From Anaerococcus rubeinfantis (GTDB taxonomy: Bacteria > Bacillota > Clostridia > Tissierellales > Peptoniphilaceae): a stretch of DNA of 64,000 bases. The position numbers were made by a program, and so were the translations under genes. Of this stretch, positions 1 through 9,351 are shown one piece after another; position 1 is the first letter of the stretch; each line of letters begins with the position of its first letter. The stretch lies in NCBI RefSeq assembly GCF_001487145.1, contig NZ_LN913016.1, forward strand, positions 186,001 through 250,000, read 5' to 3'. Below the pieces are notes generated by a model, which was not told where the DNA came from, did no database searches, and saw only the letters and a program-made list of their open reading frames with translations.

Positions 1-2
1 TT

Positions 3-923
3 TTAACTAGTGTTATTAAAGATGGCAAGCTTGATATTGCTTATTTAGGTTCAGAAGGATTATTCACAGCTATTATTTCCTCAATTATCACTGTAGAGTT
101 ATATAGATTTTGCGTAAATAAAAATTTATATATTAAATTACCAGATAGTGTACCGCAAATGGTAGGAGATAGTTTTTCTTCTTTAATACCAATTTTTATA
201 ACTGCAGTTGTTGCTGTTATATTAAGCAGAGTAACTTTTTATTTAACTGGAAGTATTGTTCCTGAAGCCTTAATGAAAATGCTAGCACCAGCTGTTACAA
301 GTATGGATTCACTCCCTGCTATGTTGATAATAATTTTTATAACACAGCTTTTTTGGTTTTTTGGCCTTCATGGACCATCTATTACATCATCTGTTTGGGC
401 GCCTTTCGCAATTCAATACGGAGCAGCTAATGTGGCAGCATATGCAGCTGGTCAAGAAGTTAATCATATTTTTACGTTTGGTTTTTACTTCGCTATATTA
501 TCAGTAACAGGATCGGGTTTAACTTTAGGATTAAATTTGATGATGTTAAAAGCAAAATCAGAAACATACAAATCAGTTGGTAAAGTAAGTTTAATTCCAT
601 CTTTGTTTGGAATAAACGAACCATTAATTTTTGGTACCCCAATATTGTTAAATCCATTTATGTTTATACCATTTGTGTTTGGACCATTAATAATAACATT
701 TATAACTTATTTTAGCATGTCTACAGGATTGGTAGGCAAACCAGTTGCTGAGCCACCAGGATTCCTTCCACCAGGAGTAGGTGCATTTATAATGACTCTA
801 GACATAAAGTCAGTAATCTTAGTTGCTGTAAATTTAGTTGTTATGGCTTTGATTTATTATCCGTTTTTTAAAGCTATGGATAAAAATCAATTTAAAATAG
901 AAAATCAACAAAAAAATTCATAA
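3..923 (+). CDS. PTS IIC permease, lactose/cellobiose type, 5' truncated
   Basis: The frame is open from the window edge, so the N-terminus lies outside; the first internal ATG at 159 is not the start. The visible 306 residues form a polytopic membrane protein of the CelB-like IIC family, which moves a beta-glucoside or similar sugar across the membrane while it is phosphorylated. Recognisable family stretches are LGSEGLFTAII with YRF near the start, WFFGLHGPS mid-protein, and GINEPLIFGTPILLNP, the conserved substrate-binding region. The C-terminus is hydrophilic and lacks a IIB domain, so IIA and IIB must be separate. The next gene lies 83 bp downstream on the same strand. The exact sugar cannot be read. 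Confidence 0.85.
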   Translation, partial: LTSVIKDGKLDIAYLGSEGLFTAIISSIITVELYRFCVNKNLYIKLPDSVPQMVGDSFSSLIPIFITAVVAVILSRVTFYLTGSIVPEALMKMLAPAVTSMDSLPAMLIIIFITQLFWFFGLHGPSITSSVWAPFAIQYGAANVAAYAAGQEVNHIFTFGFYFAILSVTGSGLTLGLNLMMLKAKSETYKSVGKVSLIPSLFGINEPLIFGTPILLNPFMFIPFVFGPLIITFITYFSMSTGLVGKPVAEPPGFLPPGVGAFIMTLDIKSVILVAVNLVVMALIYYPFFKAMDKNQFKIENQQKNS

Positions 924-1006
924 TAATTTAACGATTTAGTAAAATAGATATTAGAAATTTTAAAATAATGATAATAATTTATAAAATTAATAATAAAGGA
1001 GAAGTA

Positions 1007-1606
1007 ATGTATAGTATTTGGTCAGAAACAAAAACAAAAAACGGATTTAATTCAGATGAGATAATATCATCAGTGCAAAAATCTATTAGAAGAAATATGG
1101 TGGAAGAAGCATGTCAGCATGCATATGAATTGTATATATCAGGTCCAATATTCTTAGACAAATTATGGAGAAGACTTTTAACTATTTCTGTTGAAGATAT
1201 TGGTTTTGGAAATTTGAATGCATCTGTAATTATTAATTCTCTTAATGAAATGAGAAAAAATTTTCCTTATGATGATGGGGATCAGCCTATTTACTTTATT
1301 CATGCTATAAGAGTTCTTTGTAGCAGTGAAAAAGATCGTTCAAGTGACTATTTAAAAAATATTATAATTAAAGAGGCTACAATGGGAAAATTGCCAGAGA
1401 TTATGGATGTTGCCTTAGATAAGCATACTAAGAAGGGACAAGAAATGGGAAGAGGCTCTTTACATTTCTTTGAAGAAGCAACAAAAGTTATACCACAATT
1501 GAAAGTAGACAATAATTATAGAGAAAGATATGGAGAAATTTTAAAAATATACGATAAAGAAAAGTATGCTGATAATTTATTTCCATTTAATAATACACAG
1601 TACTAA
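1007..1606 (+). CDS. Stand-alone RarA/MgsA C-terminal-like protein
   Basis: A 199-residue soluble protein. An upstream ATG at 968 exists, but AAGGAG at 996-1001 places the start at 1007. Residues 55-66 (RRLLTISVEDIG) match the conserved RRLvriASEDIG region of the C-terminal part of the RarA/MgsA clamp-loader-like AAA+ ATPases, and the preceding DKLW fits that region's lead-in. No Walker A or B motif is present, so it has only the C-terminal tetramerisation/helical portion and cannot be an ATPase by itself. It follows the PTS IIC gene in the same direction and may be co-transcribed. What a RarA-tail protein does beside a sugar permease is not known to me; the family match is by motif only. Confidence 0.6.
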   Translation: MYSIWSETKTKNGFNSDEIISSVQKSIRRNMVEEACQHAYELYISGPIFLDKLWRRLLTISVEDIGFGNLNASVIINSLNEMRKNFPYDDGDQPIYFIHAIRVLCSSEKDRSSDYLKNIIIKEATMGKLPEIMDVALDKHTKKGQEMGRGSLHFFEEATKVIPQLKVDNNYRERYGEILKIYDKEKYADNLFPFNNTQY

Positions 1607-1805
1607 ATAAAAAATGTAAAATAACATTAAATATTAAATTTGATAGATAATATATAACTGTGCAAAAAATATAATTAAAATTTAAACTAGTATGAAATTT
1701 TTACGGTAAAATTAAACTTATATTATAAATGACCTGCATAAAATTTAAAATTAAGAATATATTTAAAATGAATCAATATTGTAATTAATCAAATTTAATA
1801 TGTGT

Positions 1806-1843
1806 TCAAAAAAAGCGTGAATAATTTTATCCACGCTTTTTTA
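1806..1843 (-). terminator. Intrinsic terminator after the glucosidase gene
   Basis: A 9-bp stem AAAAGCGTG/CACGCTTTT with an 11-12-nt loop has T-runs on both sides, so it can stop transcription from either direction. It lies 10 bp beyond the stop codon of the minus-strand glucosidase. The rest of the 1607-1853 gap is AT-rich with no gene seen. Confidence 0.8.
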
Positions 1844-1853
1844 AATTCTATTT

Positions 1854-3188
1854 TTAATTTAATTCTGGCCAATAATCTTTGTTTATTTTTATATAATCAT
1901 CAAGTAATTCTTTTGCCTTATCGAAATCATCAACAACTCTGTTTAATGTCAAAGCTTGAACTGCTTTTTGGTATGATCCCTCAAGGTTTGCATCAACTGT
2001 TAGTTTTTCGTAAGCATATTGATTTTCAAGAAGTCCCTTGTAGAAAGTTTTTACTGGTCCAACTGTTATTGGTTCAACTCCGTTTATTCCAACTCTTACT
2101 GGAGATTCTAGCATCATTCCAGAGCTTAAGTTTTCTATTGTTCCATTATTTTCGTGCATGCACAAGAATATTTCGCCAGTATTGTGTGAAATTGCATAGG
2201 CAAGATCTACAATATATCCTGCGTGGCCGTCCATGCTATTTGGATCTGGTTCAAATTCTGTTCCTTTTATTTTTCCTAGTTCAATTACCTTATCACACAT
2301 TTCGTGAACTTGTTTTTCATTTCCATCCATTACTTCATTTGCTCTTGTATATTCTGGATTTTCATTTTTCAAAATATGTTGAGGGTAGAGGTAATATTGT
2401 AGGTAAGTGTTTGGTAAATATTCATCAGAATCTTTTATCATTTTGCTCATGAAAGTGAAGGTATCTTTCCATGACTGGTCGCTTCCTTCTTCAACTAAAT
2501 CATGTGGTGTTTTTAGAATTTCTCTAAGTTTTGGTAGGTAGTCTTCTCCAGTTTCTTTGTTTAAAACATTTGTAAACCAGCCAAAATGGTTTAGACCGAA
2601 ATATCTTGGTTCAAGGTCATGATAATCAAGTCCTAAAATTTTTGCATAACTTGCCATAATTCCTACTGGCATGTCACAAATATTTATAATTTTATTGTCA
2701 TCTTTAAATACTCTTTTTGTTGCTTCTGCTACTATTGCTGCAGGGTTTGAATAATTTAGTATCCAAGCATCTTTTGAATATTTTCTAATATCTTTTATTA
2801 TTTCAATCATAGCTGGAACTGATCTCATTCCATAAGCAAATCCACCTGGTCCACAAGTTTCTTGACCTATACAATTATGTCTTAGGGCAATTTTTTCGTC
2901 TTGCTCTCTCATTTTTAATCTTCCAGCCCTAATTTGCACAAAGGCAAAGTCTAAATCTTTGTAAGCTTCCTCTTTGTCTGTTGTATAAATAAATTCATCA
3001 AGTTCTGGATAGTATTCTTTAAATAAAATATCTCCATATTGACCAATTTTTTCTTGTCTGTCTTTTTCTATATCATAAAGAACCAATCTTCCTATTGGAA
3101 ATCTTTCTTTTTGTGAAACTAACATTCTTAAAATTCCTGGTGTATATCTACTTCCACCACCAACTATTACTACATTATATTTTTTCAT
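1854..3188 (-). CDS. malH: 6-phospho-alpha-glucosidase, GH4 family
   Basis: 444 residues, the usual length for GH4 enzymes of the GlvA/MalH/AglB group, which use NAD+ and a divalent metal to split 6-phospho-alpha-glucosides such as maltose 6'-phosphate in the cytoplasm. The N-terminal nucleotide-binding loop VVIVGGGSRYTPG, the family block QETCGPGGFAYGMRS, the metal/substrate motif NICDMPVG with its cysteine, and GLNHFGW are all visible; NPAAIVAEAT and NTYLQYYL are typical of the alpha-specific branch. It follows the PTS permease gene by 12 bp and ends the operon, so its substrate is what that permease delivers. Choosing maltose over other alpha-glucosides is an inference. Confidence 0.9.
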   Translation of the reverse strand: MKKYNVVIVGGGSRYTPGILRMLVSQKERFPIGRLVLYDIEKDRQEKIGQYGDILFKEYYPELDEFIYTTDKEEAYKDLDFAFVQIRAGRLKMREQDEKIALRHNCIGQETCGPGGFAYGMRSVPAMIEIIKDIRKYSKDAWILNYSNPAAIVAEATKRVFKDDNKIINICDMPVGIMASYAKILGLDYHDLEPRYFGLNHFGWFTNVLNKETGEDYLPKLREILKTPHDLVEEGSDQSWKDTFTFMSKMIKDSDEYLPNTYLQYYLYPQHILKNENPEYTRANEVMDGNEKQVHEMCDKVIELGKIKGTEFEPDPNSMDGHAGYIVDLAYAISHNTGEIFLCMHENNGTIENLSSGMMLESPVRVGINGVEPITVGPVKTFYKGLLENQYAYEKLTVDANLEGSYQKAVQALTLNRVVDDFDKAKELLDDYIKINKDYWPELN

Positions 3189-3200
3189 TTTTTTCCTCCT

Positions 3201-4760
3201 TTAGTCTATGTGAACTCTACTTAAAATTTGATCTTTAACTTTTGCAACATTCATTCCAATTACTACTTGTATGTGTTGTTGTCCTTCTTTGTGAACAATT
3301 CCACTGTTAGGGTATTTATTTATTATATCTTTATCAATTAAGCTAGGGTCTTTTACATTGATTCTTAATCTTGTAAAGCAAGAATCTAATGAATCTATAT
3401 TATCCTCACCTCCTAAGCCCTCAACTATATACATTGGATCATTGTCATCTTGGGCGATAGCACCATAATCTGCGTTTGTTTCATCTGATTTTAATTCAGG
3501 AGTATCTTCTCTTCCTGGTGTTTTTAAATCTAATTTTTTTATGAAATAAACGAATAAGAAATACCAAGTAGCTGTTCCTATTAGTCCTATTATTGGAACT
3601 ATCCATAATTTTGTAAGGCCTATTGGCATAACAATATTTTTTGTAACTAAATCTATAACTCCACCTGTAAAGCAAACTCTCGCACCTGATAAGTAAATTA
3701 ATATTTGAAATAATCCATCAAGTAGGGAGTGGATTAGCCATAATAATGGTGAAATAAATAAGAAAGCAAATTCAAATGGTTCTGTGATTCCTGATAAAAC
3801 TGCTGTTAATAATGTAGGGATAATAAACGCTTTTGTTCTTGCCTTGTTTTCTGGTTTTGCAGTTTTAATAAAGGCAAGTGCTATTCCTATACAACCAAAT
3901 ATTTTTGAAAAACCCCAGTTCATATATCTTGCAGCTTCATTTATACTTGTTAAATTATGAGCGATTCCCATTTGAGCAAACCAAATTGGATCAGCACCTT
4001 GAATAACTTCTCCAGCAATTTTTGCAGTTCCACCAATACTTGTGTACATAAATGGCATGTAAACTAAGTGGTGAAGACCAGTAGGGATTAAAAATCTATT
4101 CAAAAATCCGTAGATATATAAACCAAACACTCCTGTGTTTGACATTATATCTGTAATTGAATTAATTCCATTATTTATAACAGGCCATACATATGAAAGA
4201 ATTATAGCAAGAACAATATCAACTGCAGCAACAATTAAATATGCAAACCTTGGTCCGCCATAAATACTTAATGAAACTGGAAATTCTACTTCTGAATATT
4301 TGTTAAAAATATATCCTGTTATACACCCTAAAAGTATTCCTGAAAATACTCCCATATCCAAACTTTGAACACCTAAAACCAAAGCTTGACCAGTTCCAGA
4401 AAGTCCAAATTCTGGATCTGCTGTTGCAAGCATGTCGTGTCCTTTTAACCATAAATTATTTGCTGTAATAAAAATTAGAAAACTTAAAAGTCCAACTACG
4501 GCAGCTTGTCCCTTGTTCTTTTTTGCAAGTCCTGCACTAAGTCCTACACAAAAAATAACGGATAATTGTGAAATGTTTCCTAATAAGAAAGTTGTAAAAA
4601 TAAAGTTTCCCGCATTTCTTATTGCTTCTGGCATAAAATTAAGTTGTAAAATTGAACAAAGTGCAATTAATAAACCTGGTATAACTAAGAAAAACACAGG
4701 TTGTAGCATAGCATGGGCAAAATCCTGCACGCCCATTTTCATTTTGTCTTTAAAAGTCAT
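3201..4760 (-). CDS. PTS alpha-glucoside IIBC permease
   Basis: 519 residues: an N-terminal IIC membrane domain of about 420 residues with roughly ten hydrophobic segments, then a soluble linker, then a C-terminal IIB domain whose phosphorylated cysteine is in DSCFTRLRI (about Cys461). The layout and the motifs GLHHLVYMPF and GITEPFEFAF match the alpha-glucoside branch (MalP/GlvC/AglA). No IIA domain is present, so a general or separate IIA must donate phosphate. It sits between the LicT-type regulator (24 bp upstream) and the GH4 glucosidase (12 bp downstream), forming a complete uptake-and-hydrolysis operon under antitermination control. Confidence 0.9.
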   Translation of the reverse strand: MTFKDKMKMGVQDFAHAMLQPVFFLVIPGLLIALCSILQLNFMPEAIRNAGNFIFTTFLLGNISQLSVIFCVGLSAGLAKKNKGQAAVVGLLSFLIFITANNLWLKGHDMLATADPEFGLSGTGQALVLGVQSLDMGVFSGILLGCITGYIFNKYSEVEFPVSLSIYGGPRFAYLIVAAVDIVLAIILSYVWPVINNGINSITDIMSNTGVFGLYIYGFLNRFLIPTGLHHLVYMPFMYTSIGGTAKIAGEVIQGADPIWFAQMGIAHNLTSINEAARYMNWGFSKIFGCIGIALAFIKTAKPENKARTKAFIIPTLLTAVLSGITEPFEFAFLFISPLLWLIHSLLDGLFQILIYLSGARVCFTGGVIDLVTKNIVMPIGLTKLWIVPIIGLIGTATWYFLFVYFIKKLDLKTPGREDTPELKSDETNADYGAIAQDDNDPMYIVEGLGGEDNIDSLDSCFTRLRINVKDPSLIDKDIINKYPNSGIVHKEGQQHIQVVIGMNVAKVKDQILSRVHID

Positions 4761-4784
4761 TTTTCCCTCCTTGACATTTATATT

Positions 4785-5615
4785 TTATTGATTAGTATTT
4801 CTTTTTCTGTTAATTAGTAAAGTTAGCATAGTTTTTTCTTCATCTGTGACTATAGTTTTATATTTATTTTCTACAAAACTTACAATAGAAAGCGTAGTCA
4901 TAAAATCTTTTTTATAATTACTTCTTATAAAGTAATATAGCTTTTTATCATTTATATTTTTTTGCTTTCCTTCTTTGATTCTTGTAATAAATTTATTTAT
5001 ATAGTCATACAAGATGTAATCTTTTCCATATAAATTTTCTGACATTTGGCCTTCATATATAATTTTAATTATCTCTCTTATATCTTCGATTTGAGATACA
5101 ATTTCTGAAGGATTTCTATCATATTCAGCATCTACAATGTGTAATGCAATTGAACTTGCTTCGTGTTCATCAAAGTTAATATTCAAATTTTTATTTAGAT
5201 AATTTACAGCATATAAGCCTAATTCAAATTCTTGTTTGTAAATATTTCTTACCTCATGCAAGAGAGGGTTGGTAAAATTATAACCTTTCTCTCTTCTTTT
5301 TATTGCAAAAGAAATGTGATCAGTAAGACTTATGTAAATATTTTCGTTTAACTTATAATCAAATTTATCTTGAATGTGCGAAACAATGTCAAGACACAAG
5401 TCAATGTGTTCAATCGGAATTGAGGATAAAAGATTAATAAGTCTTTCTAGATGAGTTTTATTATCTAAGTGATAAGTTTTTTCTATCTTTTCTTTTTCTA
5501 CTAAATCTCCTTTCTTTTTATTAAATCCTAAGCCTTTTCCCATAAGGATTACTTCTAGTTCGTTTTCGTCTTTAGCGCTAATTATGTTGTTGTTAATAAT
5601 CTTATATATTTTCAT
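4785..5615 (-). CDS. licT: BglG/LicT-family transcription antiterminator
   Basis: 276 residues with the standard three-part layout: an RNA-binding CAT domain at residues 1-55 (MKIYKIINNNIISAKD, then GKGLGFNKKKGD), and two PTS-regulation domains after it with histidines in HIDLCLDI, LTDHISF, LLHEVRNIY and ALHIVDAEY. Such proteins bind the RAT in nascent mRNA and block a terminator when sugar is available, their activity being set by PTS phosphorylation. A matching RAT and terminator lie immediately upstream, so it controls its own operon. It is first in the operon and 24 bp from the permease gene. The symbol denotes the family; a GlvR-like specificity is possible. Confidence 0.9.
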   Translation of the reverse strand: MKIYKIINNNIISAKDENELEVILMGKGLGFNKKKGDLVEKEKIEKTYHLDNKTHLERLINLLSSIPIEHIDLCLDIVSHIQDKFDYKLNENIYISLTDHISFAIKRREKGYNFTNPLLHEVRNIYKQEFELGLYAVNYLNKNLNINFDEHEASSIALHIVDAEYDRNPSEIVSQIEDIREIIKIIYEGQMSENLYGKDYILYDYINKFITRIKEGKQKNINDKKLYYFIRSNYKKDFMTTLSIVSFVENKYKTIVTDEEKTMLTLLINRKRNTNQ

Positions 5616-5640
5616 ACTGGTACCATCTCAAATTTTAATA

Positions 5641-5687
5641 AAAAAAACCAAACAAAGCTATCTCATGATAGCCTCGTTTGGTTTAGC
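5641..5687 (-). terminator. RAT-controlled terminator in operon leader
   Basis: Read on the minus strand, AAACCAAAC then GGCTATC pair with GATAGC and GTTTGGTTT around an ATGA loop, followed by a run of T. The 5' side of the stem shares its first bases with the 3' end of the RAT, so protein-stabilised RAT and terminator cannot both form. This is the classic LicT/BglG attenuator. Confidence 0.9.
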
Positions 5688-5708
5688 CTAATTCAATAGT
5701 AACTATCC
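5680..5708 (-). promoter_or_regulatory. Ribonucleic antiterminator (RAT)
   Basis: A 29-nt element on the minus strand beginning GGATAGTTACTATTG and ending AGGCTAAACC. It has the length and the conserved GGAT-GTTACT and AGGC-AAACC blocks of RATs recognised by LicT/SacY-type proteins, and overlaps the base of the downstream terminator stem. Confidence 0.9.
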
Positions 5709-5709
5709 A

Positions 5710-5724
5710 TTGAAAACGTTTCAT
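5710..5724. promoter_or_regulatory. cre-like catabolite repression site
   Basis: TTGAAAACGTTTCAT is a near-palindrome resembling the CcpA cre consensus but one base short in one half. It overlaps the predicted transcription start of the sugar operon, a typical repressing position. The match is imperfect, so CcpA control is an inference. Confidence 0.5.
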
Positions 5725-5731
5725 TGGTTAA

Positions 5732-5760
5732 ATTATATAAGGCATTTTAAATTTTGTCAA
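5732..5760 (-). promoter_or_regulatory. Sigma-A promoter of the alpha-glucoside operon
   Basis: On the minus strand, TTGACA (5755-5760) and TATAAT (5732-5737) are separated by exactly 17 bp, a consensus vegetative promoter. Transcription should start near 5725, so the RAT begins about 17 nt into the transcript. Confidence 0.9.
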
Positions 5761-5872
5761 GACTTTTTTAAATTTATGAAAAAAATTATCGAAAAAATAG
5801 GAGGAATTGTAAAATTTTAATTTTTACAAATTAAGATTATTTTAGGGTAATAATTACAAAAGAGGTGATTTT

Positions 5873-7351
5873 ATGGCAAATATTATTAGTGTTGATAGGG
5901 AAATGAAATTTCAAAATTTTAAGCGTTCTGAGCTTGCTGAAAGGCTTGGTAGAGTTGCTAGGATTTGTAATGATTTGGATATTCCGATTTTAATTATTGT
6001 TGATGGATGGGAATCTTCTGGGCGTGGCTTTGTGATAAAAGACTTATGCCGTGATTTTGCAGCAAAAAATTTTGATGTTGAAGTTTTTGACAAGGATGAA
6101 TCTTATGATGATAAATATCCTTTTATTAGAAAGTTCTGGATAAATGTTCCTGAAAAGGGTAGGATTAAAATTTTTGATAGGTCTTTTTATTATAAAATTT
6201 TTGAAAAGAAAAATTTGTCTGATAAACAAATTAAAAAAAGAATAGATTCTATAAAATCTATTGAAAAGGCCCTTTTTGATGATCAAACAATTATTTTGAA
6301 ATTTTTCTTAAATATTGATAAAAAGGAACAGGAAAAAAGAATTGAAAACTTGGAAAATTCTTTTAAGGAAGATTTTTATATTGACGGTTTAGATTTGGAC
6401 CAACAAAAAAATTACAAGGATTATGAAAAACATTTCAAAAAAACCTTGGATGCTACTGATTTTTCTTATGCAAGTTGGGATATAGTTGATTCAAATGACA
6501 AAAAAGCTGCCAGCAAGGAAGTTTTGGGTCTTACTCTTGATAGGATTAGTCAAGGTATGGAAAGAATTATTAGGCAAAGGGAAGAAAATGAAAATGTAGA
6601 AAGAGATTATGTTTCTTCTTCTAATATTTTACAAAATATTGATCTTTCTAAATCTATTTCTGATAAGGAATACAAGGAAAAAAAGGATAAACTCCAAGAT
6701 GAAGTTGCAAAATTAATGTATCAGTATTACGAAAAAGGTATCAGCCAAGTTTTGGTTTTTGAGGGGGTTGATGCTGCTGGAAAAGATGGAGCTATTGAAA
6801 GATTAATTAAAGAAGTTGATCCAAGGCTCTACAGTGTTCATGGAATTTCTGCCCCATCAAAAGAAGAATTATCAAGAAATTATTTGTGGAGATTTTTTAC
6901 AAAACTTCCTAAAGACGGCTATGTAGGAATTTTTTCAAGATCTTGGTATGGAAGGGTTATGGTTGAAAGAGTTGAAGGCTTTGCCAAAACTAATGAATGG
7001 GACAGGGCCTATGATGAAATGCTTGATATGGAAAAGCAAATTTATGATCATGGGTCTTTGGTTTTGAAATTTTTTGTAACAATTGATAAGGATGAGCAAT
7101 TAAAAAGATTTAAGGATAGGCAGAGAGATCCTGATAAACAATATAAAATTACAGATGAGGACTGGAGAAACAGGGACAAATGGGATGATTATATTGAGGC
7201 AATGAATGAAATGCTTGAAAGAACCAATGCCAGCTATGCTCCTTGGATAATTGTTGAGGGAAATTCAAAAAAATATGCAAGAATAAAAGTTATGGAAGAA
7301 TATATAAAAGCTGCCAAGGCTCATTTGAAAAAACTTGAAGATAAAAAATAA
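5873..7351 (+). CDS. pap: Polyphosphate:AMP phosphotransferase (two-domain PPK2)
   Basis: 492 residues containing two PPK2 domains in tandem, the arrangement of class II PPK2 enzymes that make ADP from AMP and polyphosphate. The C-terminal domain is complete: Walker A GVDAAGKDGAIERL at about 298-311, SRSWYGRVMVERV (lid/Walker B region) and the RQRDPDKQYKIT segment. The N-terminal domain keeps the fold but its Walker A is altered to DGWESSGRGF (44-53), as is normal for the structural domain of this class. SD-like GAGGTG precedes the ATG. It stands alone between divergent and downstream genes. An ADP-to-ATP activity cannot be excluded from sequence. Confidence 0.88.
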   Translation: MANIISVDREMKFQNFKRSELAERLGRVARICNDLDIPILIIVDGWESSGRGFVIKDLCRDFAAKNFDVEVFDKDESYDDKYPFIRKFWINVPEKGRIKIFDRSFYYKIFEKKNLSDKQIKKRIDSIKSIEKALFDDQTIILKFFLNIDKKEQEKRIENLENSFKEDFYIDGLDLDQQKNYKDYEKHFKKTLDATDFSYASWDIVDSNDKKAASKEVLGLTLDRISQGMERIIRQREENENVERDYVSSSNILQNIDLSKSISDKEYKEKKDKLQDEVAKLMYQYYEKGISQVLVFEGVDAAGKDGAIERLIKEVDPRLYSVHGISAPSKEELSRNYLWRFFTKLPKDGYVGIFSRSWYGRVMVERVEGFAKTNEWDRAYDEMLDMEKQIYDHGSLVLKFFVTIDKDEQLKRFKDRQRDPDKQYKITDEDWRNRDKWDDYIEAMNEMLERTNASYAPWIIVEGNSKKYARIKVMEEYIKAAKAHLKKLEDKK

Positions 7352-7361
7352 TTTTCAATTT

Positions 7362-7403
7362 GTAACATAGGTTACCGATTATTAAAAAATTTTCTAGTAT
7401 TAT
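7362..7403 (+). promoter_or_regulatory. CRP/FNR-type palindrome and -10 box upstream of hcp
   Basis: GTAAC-ATAG-GTTAC is a perfect 5+5 inverted repeat at 7362-7375. A TATTAT -10 box lies at 7398-7403 with no good -35, placing the start near 7410, so the palindrome is centred about 41.5 bp upstream. That is the class II activator position for CRP/FNR family proteins; clostridial HcpR-type regulators of hcp would be the natural candidate. Confidence 0.6.
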
Positions 7404-7443
7404 AGGATTGTAAGAAAAAAAGCAAAAAAGAAAGGATTTTATT

Positions 7444-9060
7444 ATGTTTTGTTTTCAATGTCAAGAAACAGCCGGCAACAAGGGCTGTACAAAAGTTGGA
7501 GTTTGTGGAAAAGATGAAAATACTGCGAACAGCCAAGACTTGTTAATTTATGTTACTAAGGGACTTGCTGAAATTCTAAATAAAATTCAAAATGTCGATT
7601 CAAAATATTATGATTTAATTTCAAATAATATGTTTGTAACAATTACAAATGCAAATTTTGATGAGGAAGATATTTTAGATAAGGTAGAAGAAACTATAAA
7701 GGCAAAGGATGAATTAATCAAGGAAAATAAACTTGAAAATTTATCAGATGCTGCAAAATATACAACAGATGATAGGGATGAGCTAAAAAGAAAAGCTATT
7801 GAAGTTGGGGTTTTAAATATAGTAAATGAAGATGAAAGATCTTTGGTTGAACTTGTAACTTATGGCTTAAAAGGAATGGCAGCTTACAACCATCACGCTA
7901 ATGTTTTGGGTTACAGAAATGAAGAAGTTGATAAATTTATCTCCAAAACTTTGGAAAAAACTTTAAAAGATGATAAAGATATCAATGATTTAATTGATTT
8001 AACCATGGAAACTGGAAAACATGGTTTAATGGCAATGGAAACTTTGGATAAGGCAAATACAGAAAAATTTGGAAATCCAGAAATCACTGAAGTTGATTTT
8101 TCTGCTGGAGATAATCCAGGAATTTTAATTTCTGGTCACGACCTAAATGATATGGAAATGCTTCTAGAACAAACAAAAGATTTGGGAATAGATATTTACA
8201 CCCACTCAGAAATGCTTCCAGCAAATTATTATCCAAAATTCAAAAAATATGACCATTTCCATGGAAATTATGGAAATTCTTGGTGGAGTCAAAATGAAGA
8301 ATTCCAAAAATTCAATGGACCAATTTTGATGACAACAAACTGTATAGTTCCACTTAAAAAAGATAATGACTATCTTGATAGGCTATTTACAACAGGAAAT
8401 GCAGGATACCCTGGTTCAAAACACATAGATCCAGATGAAAATGGCAAAAAAGATTTCTCAGAAATTATTGAACTTGCAAAAACTTGCAAGGCTCCGGAAA
8501 ATTTAGAAAATACAAAAATTGTTGGAGGTTTTGCCCACAACCAAGTTGAAGCTCTTGCAGGAGATGTTGTAAAAGAAATTAAGGCTGGAAATATTAAAAA
8601 ATTTGTTGTAATGGCAGGATGTGACGGAAGACATAAGGGAAGATCTTATTACACAGAATTTGCAGAAAAATTGCCAAAAGATTATGTTATTTTGACAGCA
8701 GGTTGTGCAAAATATAGGTACAACAAATTAAATCTTGGTGATATTAATGGAATTCCAAGAGTTTTGGATGCTGGTCAATGTAACGATTCATATTCTTTAG
8801 TAAAAACTGCTTTATTATTACAAGATGCCTTTGGCCTTGAATCAGTAAATGATTTACCACTAGAATTTAATATAGCTTGGTATGAGCAAAAAGCAGTAAT
8901 AGTTTTACTAGCTCTTTTAAGCTTAGGAGTAAAAAATATCCATCTTGGACCAACACTTCCAGCTTTCTTATCAGAAACTGTAGTAAATTTCTTGGTAGAA
9001 AATTTTAATATTTCACCAATTTCAAGCGTAGAAAAAGATTTAGAAGAGATGACTGCATAA
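7444..9060 (+). CDS. hcp: Hydroxylamine reductase / hybrid-cluster protein
   Basis: 538 residues, typical of Hcp. The N-terminal cysteines in [19 protein letters not shown] (Cys3, Cys6, Cys15, Cys21) bind the conventional iron-sulfur cluster; downstream cysteine regions [16 protein letters not shown] and [10 protein letters not shown] with AGQCNDSYS supply the hybrid cluster ligands. The enzyme acts in the cytoplasm on nitric oxide or hydroxylamine and protects anaerobes from nitrosative stress. It is monocistronic, with an intrinsic terminator about 45 bp after the stop and a putative activator site upstream. No hcr reductase partner gene is adjacent. Confidence 0.95.
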   Translation: MFCFQCQETAGNKGCTKVGVCGKDENTANSQDLLIYVTKGLAEILNKIQNVDSKYYDLISNNMFVTITNANFDEEDILDKVEETIKAKDELIKENKLENLSDAAKYTTDDRDELKRKAIEVGVLNIVNEDERSLVELVTYGLKGMAAYNHHANVLGYRNEEVDKFISKTLEKTLKDDKDINDLIDLTMETGKHGLMAMETLDKANTEKFGNPEITEVDFSAGDNPGILISGHDLNDMEMLLEQTKDLGIDIYTHSEMLPANYYPKFKKYDHFHGNYGNSWWSQNEEFQKFNGPILMTTNCIVPLKKDNDYLDRLFTTGNAGYPGSKHIDPDENGKKDFSEIIELAKTCKAPENLENTKIVGGFAHNQVEALAGDVVKEIKAGNIKKFVVMAGCDGRHKGRSYYTEFAEKLPKDYVILTAGCAKYRYNKLNLGDINGIPRVLDAGQCNDSYSLVKTALLLQDAFGLESVNDLPLEFNIAWYEQKAVIVLLALLSLGVKNIHLGPTLPAFLSETVVNFLVENFNISPISSVEKDLEEMTA

Positions 9061-9102
9061 TATAAAGAAAAAATAATAAAATAAAAGAAAATAAATTTAT
9101 AC

Positions 9103-9136
9103 AATCCCTGAAATTAATAATTTTGGGGATTTTTTT
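9103..9136 (+). terminator. Intrinsic terminator after hcp
   Basis: AATCCC (9103-9108) pairs with GGGGATT (9125-9131), followed by seven T residues. It ends the hcp transcript. Confidence 0.75.
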
Positions 9137-9167
9137 AGCTTTAGTGACTTTGGATAAATTGAGATAG

Positions 9168-9217
9168 AAAAAGGTGGTCTTACAGATTAAATTATATTTT
9201 CTGCAATACCACCTTTT
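9168..9217 (-). terminator. Hairpin downstream of the ABC transporter operon
   Basis: A 10-bp stem AAAAGGTGGT/ACCACCTTTT encloses about 30 nt that can form a small inner pairing. It lies about 135 bp beyond the stop of the minus-strand glnQ-like gene, with AT-rich flanks. Probably that operon's terminator, possibly bidirectional. No gene is seen in 9061-9351. Confidence 0.55.
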
Positions 9218-9351
9218 AATTTTAAAATATTTTATGGTTTTTCATTAAAATTTTTTTCAAAATAAGGGAAAATTTGTACAAAGTTTTATCGGAAATTCTT
9301 ATTTATACCTTATATTTCACGATAAATAAACTTATTTTGAAAAAACATATT

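Noticed and set aside
1802-2452. Open frame opposite the GH4 glucosidase
   Set aside because: It is the antisense reading of a clearly recognised enzyme gene; no ribosome site and low-complexity composition.
5911-6286. Minus-strand frames within the polyphosphate phosphotransferase gene
   Set aside because: They are shadows of a well-supported coding sequence.
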